Below are positions 12,501 through 24,600 of a DNA stretch of 64,000 nucleotides, piece by piece. The notes under the pieces are model-generated. The model worked only from the letters and a program-made list of their open reading frames with translations. It was not told where the DNA came from and did not search any database. A program made the position numbers and the translations under genes. The stretch lies in the NCBI GenBank assembly GCA_013433145.1, contig CM024175.1, forward strand, positions 10,710,516 through 10,774,515, in the 5' to 3' direction. Source of the DNA: Ascaris suum (lineage: Eukaryota; Nematoda; Chromadorea; Rhabditida; Ascarididae). The stretch's first letter is position 1; each line of letters begins with the position of its first letter.

Positions 12501-14985
12501 ACCATCATATCCGGCTTGTGCGAGAGAATTAAGCGCCTGACGAGGCTCACAATTTCTTGCGAATGTTATTACTGGTATTAATCGTACCAAGGGGGATTCA
12601 ATCTCTCTCATAACTGAATTCACCGTTTGCCACACACATTGACGCACATGTGAATCGAACGACGGAATCGCTAACCAAACCTGCAAGACAGCATCGCTTA
12701 GGGAACGGTCACAATGGCATAGCAGTTAAAAAATGTAGATATGCAAGAAATTAATTCGAGGTTCTACCTCAAGATCCTCGATGGGGCAGTAGTAACCTTC
12801 ACGAAGCCAACGTCTGATCTGTTCGAAGGCATCGTTTTGTGGCCATGATCGTGATGACGGATCCGCTGAAAAATAACCCATTTATAGAATGAGCTTTGAT
12901 GAAAAAATCGTATTATTCAAAATCCTTAGGGTGTTGGATGAAATTAGGACACGAGCCGAACAAACTTAATTGCTAATTACTTAAACGAACTGCTTATCAT
13001 ATCATTCCATGTGAAAATTTGAACAGAAACTGATAAAAATTATATTCGATTTTTATACTATTAAAAGTTGTAGAAAGAAATAAGTTGATAACTCAATAAG
13101 AATATAAATTCAAAACAATGCATGCAATCATATTTTAGAAATAAATAAGCATAGAAATTCAGAAGTTATCGCGATATCTAATACACCGCAAAAGGTTTAA
13201 CGACACTTGGAAAATGAGCTTAAGCAATTTTAAACATTCTAATAATAAAATGTTGGAAAATATTTCTTATGAAATAATCATGCCAATAAATTGAAAATGT
13301 TTGGAAAAAAAATATTATAGAATATTCAAGAAAACTTAACTATCAATAGCTGGTGTATCAACAAATGCAAGCGGTCGCCTTAATATTGTATTATTGAAAA
13401 CGTAACATGTCAATTGTTTCGTTCGTGCATACATTCTACTGATCTTTGGGCCATCCCTTGATAAGCTCGATATTGCTGAAACGATAAATTCATCACTGAC
13501 ATTCAAAACTTGCAATGATAGCATTTATGCGACTTAATTACAATTCGTATTCGAATATTTCTTCATAATATATCACTAACATATCCTTAGTAAGTATGTG
13601 ATAAGCAAAAATGTTGCCCAGCACCGGATCCGAATCCCGATCAATCAACTTTTGTGTGATAGCGTTTGCCCAACATATTGCGATCCACACACTCATTCCC
13701 ATTATCAACTGAACTGCAGCAATGTGATTATGCAGGATCAGTGCCTAATATGCAAGGAAGTCCTTATTGTACAAGATCAGTGTTATGAACATGCAAGACT
13801 AATGCTTTTTAAACATTTGCCCGTTCAATTCAACAAGGTTTTATTAGTATAAAATGAGTGTTTCAAAAGAGCAAGCGTTAACCCACAGGTTAAAGTGGCT
13901 ATGCGTCGATGCATTGGCATAATTGTATAGCGAAAATCATCCTCTTCTTTCACATCGAAGAGATAGTTCGCAAATGCGCTTATAAGTGACGTCTTTCCGG
14001 ATCGAGATCGGCCCAACAAGAGCACCGTTCTTCGATTCGCCAACACTCCATTCTTCGGCTTCTGAAATATCATCAACTAATGAAGCCACTTTTGCCCTTC
14101 GTACTCCCTCCCTCTCCCCGAGATATAGGAATGGATATGGATCTATCAAAAGCATCCACAAAAGCCATTCTTTTTTTTATGCTCTTTGCAGGCAAAAGGA
14201 AAGGAGCGGCAATAAACAGCGAAAAAAGTTCCCTTCAAAGAAATATGCATAACTATCACTCAATCTGGTCCGTAGGTTTGACTAACCAATGGGTTAATAA
14301 AATAATCCAAAACCTATTAGAGAAGATTCCAAGCCAATTTACATTTACGGATGTGGCGTATTCCGGAGGTGTGCGTTTCCCACGATTTTTTTTTCACTGA
14401 AATCGAATATTCACGACTGATGTTAGCTTTTTAGAATTTAACAATTTCAAGCTTAACGTAGCACATATTCAACTCAACTATAAATGGGACAGATTTTATG
14501 CGATATCTTTAATTGCTGAGAACAATGCAAATAAATGAGAATCTCTTATTAATGTCATGAATAAAGCCATCGCTCATTCAATTACATTGCACTTTTGTAT
14601 AGATTAATTAGTCGACTTCAAGATGAAAAACAGCAACACGTTTATTACATCCATATGAGATCTGCGAAAAGAAAAAAAATTTTTTATTTACTTCTAACCA
14701 AAAACAATAGAGAGGAGTAATTTGTCGGTGACATCGAATCGTTGAGATCTCACTGACCGAATATTACGAAGTAACAACTAAGAACTTATAATGCCGGTTG
14801 TAGATGAAAGTATATTTTCTACCTGAAGGTACGGAAGGTGTATCCATCAATAAAGCAAAGAATACCTGTTCACCACCAATTATGATTTCCTTTGCAAATC
14901 GGTCGCCTTGTTCACCCGATAAAACTCTTTCGTTTCTGGCCATATCACGAGCAATAACACCGGAAGTGATATCAGAATGTAGCAT
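9595..14985 (-). CDS. Divergent P-loop GTPase-like protein (AIG1/septin-like G domain), 7 exons
   Basis: Exons, in transcription order, are 14985-14866, 14061-13887, 13475-13341, 12865-12768, 12680-12498, 11232-11081 and 10204-9595 (stop TAA). Phases agree at every junction, giving about 490 aa. Donors include GTATTC, GTTAAG, GTAGAA and GTAAGT; the second (GTGGGT) is the weakest. The Walker A motif GRSRSGKT is at about residues 57-64, followed by SLISAFANYLFDV and a DDFRY segment. The G3-like motif is FVDTPAID at about 136-143. A hydrophobic strand, RLIPVITFARN (about 208-218), sits where related proteins have their base-recognition strand, and a YTFNSAS segment follows. This order matches the metazoan AIG1-like P-loop family. 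The last 190 or so residues are Ser/Thr/Asn-rich and probably disordered. Canonical DTPG reads DTPA, and no NKxD is visible. The start Met at 14985 was chosen because no good acceptor precedes it; further 5' coding sequence is possible. The biochemical role is unknown. Confidence 0.8.
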
Positions 14986-17004
14986 CGAAAAAAAAACGAT
15001 CAGAACTCGCCAATATCTAATATGCCCACATCTTGCAGTAAATCTCATAGCGATGAAATGGCCATCAGGACGAGCTTGTTATAGTTTATAAAATCGAATC
15101 ACCTTAGAATTCCACAGCATAACATCGTCATCTAGAACGTATAAATGCGCACATCACTAATACTTTAATACCTTGTGTTTCCATACCCACGCCTATTTAC
15201 ATAGGTTAATTAGCATAAGAATTAGCCTAACCTTTTCAAAAGTACTTTTCCTCTATGAGCCAAACAATGATCAGGTTTTTGCAATAGGTGTTTACCTGTG
15301 AACCGGTAAGGTTTGCATTAAACGGATATGAATTTTTCTCGTTATGTAATTATAAGAAGTGAAGAAATTCAACGTTTATTTACAATTCGTGCTCATCAAT
15401 GTTATTGAAAAAAAAAAAAAGAAGTATGCACTGCTTAAAATACAATTCATTAAGTTATTGCAATCTGTCTAAATTTCTTTCATATATGTGAAATTAAAAA
15501 GGTCATCATATCATAGTCTATTTTGAAATGAATTTAACTCAAACACAATCATTTACGATGTTGAAATCCAGAGAGAGATCATACCTCCAGTAATACCTTA
15601 TCTGAGCTGATCTACACGAAAAACTCACAATAAACGATGGAAAATTTTTATACCAGTAATGAAAAAATTTGAACTTCTACAATAATAGAAATAAAGCGAT
15701 CATTAAATTCAAAGCAAATGTTCTATCAGCGAGAGATTTCATCTTCACGTAGAGCTTTCTAATAACTTCACTGAACCGTTAGAAGGAAGGTCAAAAATCA
15801 TTCACACAGAAAACATCGAAGAAAAATTTCACGCAAAGAACGCAACAAATCTCTTTCATTCATTTCTAAGCTAGACAAATTTGGCATTGATGAATATCAC
15901 AAGAAAAATGTGTGAAAATCAAATCAATACTTTAAAAAAAAAACTACAGATGAAAAAGCAATAAAAAGTTGAAAATATATTCATATTGTTCAAGAATTTG
16001 AAAAAGATTTTTTTGCATCTAATATGATTATAGATCGACTATATTCTCTACTCATATTTAGTGCATCAATGTATTCATAATTTTTAAATAATTTGCATAT
16101 GGCAAGAGTTATATTATAAAAATGAAAAAGGCAATTGTAAATAAAAAATAAATCAATCGCTAAACGAGGAAATAGGCGGAGAAACTTGAATGCTAAATTT
16201 GAAAGCGTATCGCGCTTTATAAAATATCCATAAAGAGAGAAAGCAGCAAAACGCTAAGCGCAATTTCCTTATCAATAAGAGCATTCCTTCTTCATTCAGG
16301 CATATAAACAGCGGTAATGCAAAATTGAGCGTTTACTGCACTTTAGATTATTATTTTTAGCGGTGTTGAGGGAAATGATAATTTGTAAGATTATGTTATT
16401 GTCTAAATTTCTTCATCGTTTTTTTTTTTTTGCTTAAAATTTTCTAATCGTGAATTCTTGCTTATAGCTTGAGAATTAAACTATAGCTTGACCTTACTCT
16501 CAGCCTTCTTGCATTTAACAGTACTACGCATTATAATAAGATCAATTTCTTAATTATATTTGCATTACATTAAGTAAAAAATAGAACTTTTACGAACGCT
16601 AGAAACAAAAAGATTGAAATTGAAATATAATGCATCATGTTTACGTTGAAGTAATTGAATGCCGAGGGCAATAAAAAAGAAGTTGGCATTTGATGGATTT
16701 TATTTTGAAGTTGCAAAGAATCGGCTAGATGGAATCTCAAGAAATACGGAGTCATAAAATGAGGAAAGGCTAAATCCGGAAATACGATACAATCCTGCAT
16801 GATCTTTCACATTGCAGTATAAATGCAAAATGACGATTGGACTCATTGACAGTACAGTTTCCAACTTGAAGCCAATCTGAAGCTAATTTTAATGCGATTT
16901 TGACAATGCATCGATCGTACCGCATCAAATAATTTTCCCCTCTCTTCTTAGCTCATCCCTCTCTCCTTTCCCCCATCCTAAGATCCTTTTACCTCATTTT
17001 CTCT

Positions 17005-17007
<3 letters not shown>

Positions 17008-17094
<87 letters not shown>
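17008..17094. repeat. (TA)n microsatellite
   Basis: Uninterrupted alternating TA for about 86 bp. It produces a spurious poly-Ile-Tyr frame on the minus strand. Confidence 0.97.
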
Positions 17095-17095
<1 letters not shown>

Positions 17096-17890
17096 TCCAG
17101 TCAAAATACGTGCATCAGTGAGGTCCAAAAACGTCACAAATACAGAAACTACGTTCTGAAAAAAAAAGAGAATAAAATGTGATAGAAATATAAGCGAATC
17201 AAACAAGTTAGAAATTTGCCTACGAATCTAAAAGAGTGTCATTGACATATTTTATGCTAGTGTCTTTCAAAAATTAACTGTAGAAAAAGATTGATAATTT
17301 TTTAAACTTGAACTAATATTTTAGCATTATAACAATCAGGAAAGAAAAAACATTCGTACCTCTTCATTTATAATTTTTGAAGTATTACTCCAAACAAAAA
17401 AAAGAGATTTATCTCAACTTAAAAAGTTGGATAAAATATTTCTAACAATGCTAAGGATAGGGTTATCAACCGAAATGAATATCGTCTACTATAACTATAG
17501 AGGGAGAAAATAAACTGAAAGCGCAGAAGGGGCGTTATTTGGTGGTGCTTGCAGGAGAAAACTTTGGAAATGCAAAGAAATGCTATTTGTTTATCGCAAA
17601 CGATTTAGTCACCTCACCTATTGATTCAACTCGAGTAAACTCTAACTTCCTGCCACAAATAATTTTCCTCCTCATTAAAAAAAAAAAACGGTAAATAACG
17701 AGAATACCAATAAAACAACGAATGTCAAACCTATCATAGAGATGTTGTGTACATCTTCATGTATACGAATGTATATGTGTGTCTTTCTACCTGTTATCCA
17801 AACTCCTCCAACAGATTCATGTTGGAAATTATTAACACAAAAACATCGAATTAGACGAGATGATAATCAACCGATTTTTTATGAACGCTA

Positions 17891-17940
17891 ATGTATATGT
17901 GTGTGTATGTATATACATATACATACACACACATATACAT
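17891..17940. repeat. Palindromic TG/CA microsatellite
   Basis: A 50-bp inverted repeat: ATGTATATGTGTGTGTATGTA is mirrored by its exact complement at 17,920-17,940. A second, single-armed copy of the same TG-rich motif follows at about 17,950-17,980. Confidence 0.85.
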
Positions 17941-20900
17941 TCATGTATACGAATGTATATGTGTGTGTATGTATATGTGTATATTCGCTAACTCTGAACG
18001 AATTAAAGACTGTGAAATCAGCAAATGTATTCATTGACTTCAAAGAAATTGCAAATATTCAAATGTGCGTAAAAATTTGCATAGAAAACAGCACGGATTC
18101 TACATGAACCGAATCGAAAAACAAAAAAAGAAGTCTTCATTAGAAGATTTGTATGGGCGGTTGATTTGCAACTGTTCAAAAAATCGATTGCTAGAGGCCT
18201 ATCAAATTGGTTGGTTTAATGAAGGCAGCAATAGATGTGCTAATCAACGTTCGTCTATAGCGCGCATTTGCTGAGGTTGAACCACAATGCACACCACATT
18301 GTATTTGCCCAACTGGTAAATATACCTTCATCACCGATCACTTCTCTACAAAGTATATCTACGCTTGCATTTAAATAGCATTTATGCGTATATTTTTTGT
18401 TTTGTTCATTAAAATGCAACACTTATAGGCTTAATCCTCTTTTGTATTAAGTTTCTAAAATGATTCAGCTTTAATTAGTGACAGCCGTTCACAAATAAAA
18501 TCCTCAATTTAAGAAAATTTTTCGTTAATAGGAATGAAATATTCCAACTAAGAGCGCTAAAGAAATTATTGAAAATCAAAAAAAAAAAATCCTTAAAAGA
18601 AATATAATTAAATAAAGATAGAAAATGTTCCGAGTTTTGTCATGCCAATAAGAATTTCACTAAACCAAGATTAATTTCAGGAATTTTTTAAAAAAATCAA
18701 ATACATCTTTATAGATTTGAGCCGTTGCCATATTTTTATGATGCACCCAAGCGCCTTCTATATGGTGCACCACGTTTATGATAGAGTATCGAAAAAAAGC
18801 GAATTCTTGGCTTACTTGAAAAGAGCCCATCATCGGCTAATGCTCACAGATTATCACAGATGATACCAAAAATTCATCCACAAAATATTTCCATTTCTAA
18901 ATCGTTGTTTTGCCCTCAAAATGTTTCCTTCCCATCACCCCCCCCCCCTCTCCTCCTATCAGAAATGAAAACCCTTTTTAAAATATATTTGTCTCTGAAT
19001 GAAACCGTATAAGCGTGCGAATAAATCTCAGGAAAAATTGCATTAGTCCATAGTGCATTCGCCACATTTCAACTCGTTCAACCTAACAGTACCATGATGT
19101 ATGGTGTACTCCCCCTCACCAACCAAACAATGATTCCTCTCGTTCCCATACTTCACTCGATGTCGACTCACAACGTAAATACAACATTGAAAGTGAAGTG
19201 TACTCTATTACAAAGAAGGTTTAATCACAATGAAAGGAATTTGACTGTGTGAAACATCGGCATCTTCGTCAAAACATCAATCAAGCATATTCAAAAATGC
19301 TGTAGTTGTAAATATCGACCTGATTATTCACCTTTTATTGTGTCCATATGCATCCATTTATGTATGCTCATCTCCTCTCAACTGAATCCGCCAACCAGAA
19401 CAAGATAGTACGATAGAATTTCGGCAAATCAAATCTACACAACAGGTGATCAGCCCCAAAAAACCCCTCAAATGATCGTACTCCATGTGAATTATAATTA
19501 CCCAATGATGTCATGAAATCAGTGAGCACGTTTTGTTAGGCAGCCTATCGCTATTGAGAAGAGATGGACGATCATCCTTGAACGATCACCATTCATATAA
19601 GCAGTCAGTGAGGTGCAGAGCGAAATGTGTTGTTTAATGCTATGATGAGAAAAAAAGAGTTATGAGAAGTGGTCGAAAGAGGGAATAATGAATTTACAGA
19701 AAGGGAAGGAAATTAGCGATTCTGGAGTGACCTCTATATGAAAAGAGGATAAAAATGGGTAAGTGCTCATTCGCTATTCTCCACTTCCTTCTATCCCAAA
19801 GGTTATCTGCGGAATTTGAGAGCTTATTTATGAATCAAAGCAAGCGCTGCTTGTGAAAAGACATACTTTTTTTGCTCAGTTGTGGAGATCGGATAATGAG
19901 CAAGAACATAGTTATGTTGTATTTCAACGTTCAGATGGATTTTACTGTGCTATGAATATGATGCTATACTGCCACAAACTCTTAACCACTAGAGGATTTA
20001 AGTGGTCGTTACGTTGTAATTGCTTCGATAGGTTTTTTTTTTGCAAACGATTAGACAAACATTCATACCAAATAATATGAAGCGCAGTTTTAGTTCGCTC
20101 AATTCCAAGATACATATGTTGTGTGTTTGAAGTAATAAATTAGTAAGATGCCGAAAGAATTGCATACTTTTACTACCATCGAAATTCAAAACTATGGAAG
20201 GTTTGAACGTCAAATTGGTTGAAGTCGTTTTTCAAAAGTACCTTCTGAACCTATCAGCATAGAAAAGACTATGAAAAAGAAAGAAGAAAAATGGGTCGAA
20301 TTTTTATGAAATTATGGAATTTTCTTGGAGGAAAATATTTCAATAGTCGAAATCATAAATTTGAAATTCTTTCAAAGATATTTCTATTTATTAAGAAATT
20401 CAAAGGCCTATAAAAAAATTTAAGGATTCTTTTGCTCATCATTAATCTTTATAAGCAGTTATTTCCTTCAAGCACAACATTAACCTATATGAGTTTTGCA
20501 AAACTTTTCGATTTTTGTAGTTAAAAGTTTACTCGATTAATTGAAATTTTTATGATTTTATCATATTTTCACGGCTATTAGACCATAAGAACACCGGATC
20601 TATATAAAAATTCATACACAACAATAGGAACTATACGTAAAAGACGCTCAACTTTATCGAGATAATAGGAAGAATAAAATATTTTTGAACATCTTAGAAA
20701 ACCTAACAAATATATCATCAAAGAAATTAATTACAACATTATAATTTAATTTACTATAAACTTAAATGAAAACAATTGATAGTGATCGTATTTTAATGAT
20801 TGAAAACATTGCTCATTGAACTCATACGAAGACGCTCAATTGCAGAATAGCACTAATCTCGTTAGCAATTGTGACGAAACAATACGATCGTTGATAGCAG

Positions 20901-21448
20901 CTCTAGGAATATGTCTATAATTTTGATCACGATCCATGTTCTACCTGGAATGTAATCGAATAAAGAAAAAACGTTTTAAAGCATTTTGTAAAGTCAAATA
21001 TTTTTAACTTCCGGCGCATCGCTCAAAGTAAATTTGAAAAAAAAAATCGCAAAACTCACTCCAACTACTAAATTGTTCGTAAAGATTCTTTGCAAATACA
21101 TCTTTGATAACTCTCGAAGTGGATTATTGCTTATTGCAGATATTATTTTATGGATTTTTTTTAAAAACTTTATTTATAGCTATTATTTAAGGAATTTTTC
21201 TATCAATAGAAAATCCGAAATAAAGATTTGATTAATTCATAGGCTACAATTGAAAAAACTTTTTTTTTTCTGAGAAAATACTTTTCTCTGATATTTCAAA
21301 TTTACATAATCATCACGATAATTTCTTGAAAACCTTAAATAGACCTTGCTCCTATAACTAATATATTTCCTTTCAAAAAATTATCATATATGATTATCGC
21401 CACTAAAGACAGCCGTTATACTATTTTAGAGTAGCGCATAATCATCAC

Positions 21449-21606
21449 CTTCCTTGATCAACATATGTACGCGCAGCTAACCAAATATCGTTTATAGGAT
21501 CGTCGAGTGGCTTTTTTTTTTCGCGTTTACCCGCAACCAAACCAAATATGGTCGATGAGACCATCGACCGCGGCACTTCTCCAAGTATTTTATAAATAAC
21601 CAAATG
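21449..21606 (-). CDS. Possible additional exon 3' of the VWA-like gene
   Basis: An open minus-strand frame ends at a plausible donor (GGAAG|GTGATG at 21,449). It includes DDPINDIWLAARTYVDQG. It would be the next exon after the VWA-like exon ending at 21,682. I could not fix its acceptor or decide between two overlapping open frames, one of which carries Cys-x2-Cys and ends at GTAAAC near 21,529. It is given only as a candidate. Confidence 0.3.
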
Positions 21607-21681
21607 TCACATCCCCAACAGTTATGCTCCCTCATTTAAGTAAGCAATAAACAAAGATACAATGTGAATTGTTACTTTTAC

Positions 21682-24600
21682 GCAGAAATCGACGATCTCT
21701 GCAGCAATTCGTTGCGTAGATTGATGGGCATCTATAAGAACAATATTCGTAGCGTTGAACTCTTCCTTAACACCGACGACAATAACCTTCGAATCGCTTG
21801 CACCAATATCGCTTATTACTATCACAGTTGCATTAATATCTTCTTCATAAATACTCGGCACACTGCAATAAAGGTATACAGGTATATGAATAAATAATGA
21901 GGTGCAAATGAAACGGCATTGATGATTCATCAGTTAAGTAATACTTTAACTGCAAAAAGGTAAACCAAAAAAATGTTGAAACAGTTATCGTTTTATGCAA
22001 ACTTGACGCAAATTTATGAAAAAATAAGTATAAAAATCTTGGAGGTGATCTTATCTTCATCGAGTAATTTATAAATTTGATTACAATGAACTCATTGGAA
22101 TCGAAACAACCTACGATCGATTAGGGTCAACTGAACCTTTGATTCACAAAAAACTTTAAAGCAACTTTAGCAAGTGTTTTCGTTGTTTTTTATCGGAATC
22201 CAACTAACGTCAGCAACGTTGAACAGCTAGTGCCTTAAAATATGACAGTACACATTAGTAAAGAGAGCTGCTTGGCGAGCAGTATTGAATAGCAAATGAA
22301 AAATTCTTGCAAAAGCAACTTTCAGCTAATAAAACAACAACTAATAGTAAGATTACCCATGCATAAGAGAAGAGGAGGTTGGAGAGGAGGGGATAGTGAG
22401 ATTGGAGAGGCAAAATCCCTCTCTGGCTCAAAATGCAAACAAATACCTTTCTGGCTTCTACGCAACGAAATATGAGCAGAAGTTGGCAAAGAATTGTTCA
22501 AAATCTTCCATCGCTGTTTCTCATGCGATTTTCGATTACTTCCTTACTGAATTTACTTTCCTCTGAGTTATCTTATTTGAGTGGATTTAGCCTTTGTTCA
22601 TATTCTAAATTTCCCAATATGCGCCTATGCAAATATCAGTATTTTACATCAGCTAGCTTATTATTCATTGAAATTTAAAAATGAAATATAGTTGTCTTAG
22701 TCAGTTGTAGTTGAAAATTAATGCTTATGTTGACAATAAAATGCATACAGCAATGGAAACGATTATTCGAGACGTTAAGTCAAGCTTGATAGCGCCTATA
22801 TTTGAGTTGAGGCCTTCTCTTCGCCAATATAGATTCTTCGAGTAAATTCCTACTCTCAGAGTAGAAATTTACCCGAAGAATCTTGGTTCGTTATTCTTAT
22901 CGATATGGCCTATCCCCCAATTTGTTGTAATATGGAAAAACGCCTATGGGTATAAAATTACCTATAGGTTCAATATTTTCTGCGTTCTTTCCAATATGCA
23001 ATAACTAAGTGAACCATCAGCAGTAATCGTTAAACCTGGGAATTATGAAGGAAATTATGCACAAGAAAGAACTTCTTTCGCAACCGCTTAGTTAACGTCT
23101 AGAATAATCTGCGCTAGAAAATCTCTACTTCCGCCTTATCCTAGACCTTCAAGAATGTTACTAGGGAAAATGCAAGAAATAGGAATTCAACAATAGCAGC
23201 AAGAATCTAGCAATTTCTTGCATGACCTATTTTTACTTACGTTTATTTCTATTTCCGAAATTTCTTAAATGTTTCATGCTAAATTTTCTACGTTTTTTGC
23301 ACGTTTCTATTGGAATTTATTTTCCAAAACGTTCAATAAACGCTTCATTAAATCCAACGTTCTAACTTCAAGTATAGATCCACTTTTAAGATAACTCTTA
23401 GCAAAAATTCTTCACTTCATTTCCTCCATATTCACTTCATCCTTTCTTCTAATATATCACATCGTGCATAAATAACTCTAAGTTCCATGACTCTCTAAGG
23501 ATCGGTCGCCGAGCTTATACGCTACAACTCCAGGAGTCGAATCCGAAGTTCTATGGTACACCAAACATCAGTCAACACCATCCACTGTGACCTTGACGAA
23601 CAACGACATCAGTTAATGACTACACACTGAAGAAAGAAACATTTGTGACAAAAAAACTCACCTATAATCAGTGAGATTCGTTGCGAATAAAATATAAATA
23701 TATGTGTCGTTAGTAGGATTAATTAACCGCTCTTTATAACGTATTACAGCGCTATAATTAATACATATTACAGCGCTATAATTAATAATATTGATTCATG
23801 AAGAGGTACCAAAAAAAAAAGACCATAAACGATGCGATTCACTAGCTTAAATAATGAGGATATAAATCACCTTCTATGAAATTAAATATGAATTTTGTAT
23901 TTTAATTATAGATTTTTTTTTTCAACACCTTAACGTTAATAATGAATTGAAATTTTTTTTTTTTTGCAAAAAGCATAAAAATAATATCGATTTAATAAAT
24001 TATCTATAAGATCGTAATTTATAGTTTAGTTATTCGAATTATTCTTTATTTTTAGCCATTAAAATTCATCCAAAGTTGTTGCTTTTTTTTTTCAATATCA
24101 AAGATTTTATATGATGAAACAACGAATAATAAAAAAAAATTAGAGAAAACCACATAAAAAATATTGCAATTTAAAAAAAGATTTTTTTTAAACGAAAAAC
24201 AAAAGATAAATCATTAAGATATTTCTAGATAACATACTGATATTATACTAGGAATATTCTCAAGGTCTTCCTATATCGCTTAGAAAAATACTCGTATTTC
24301 GTCGATTTCGATTAACATTACGACGCCTAATATGATGCCCACTTAGCGTGAAGATAGTTCCCGTTTACCGATTAGCGTCATACCTATAGTTTAGCAGTAT
24401 ACGTAAAGGTTTAACGTTATACCGTTATACCTGTAAGTTTAGCGTTATACCTAGAGGTACCCATCAAATGAGGTCCTACAGGTATAACGTTAAACCTTTA
24501 GATCATCATGAAATGAGATGCCCGAACGCTATCCACTAAAAGATTATGGGTTAGTTGTTTTTGGAGAACGAATCAAACATATGCTTTTTACACAAAAAAA

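Larger units (their letters stand above)
15100..21440. other. Gene-free AT-rich stretch
   Basis: I find no convincing exon on either strand in this interval. It holds poly-A/T runs, a (TA)n tract at 17,008-17,094, a TG/CA palindrome at 17,891-17,940 and a C-tract near 18,939. The short open frames present have the low-complexity composition expected by chance in AT-rich DNA. Confidence 0.5.

Noticed and set aside
23490..23570. tRNA-like words around GGAGTCGAATCC
   Set aside because: A B-box-like motif is present but no A-box at proper spacing and no cloverleaf could be drawn.
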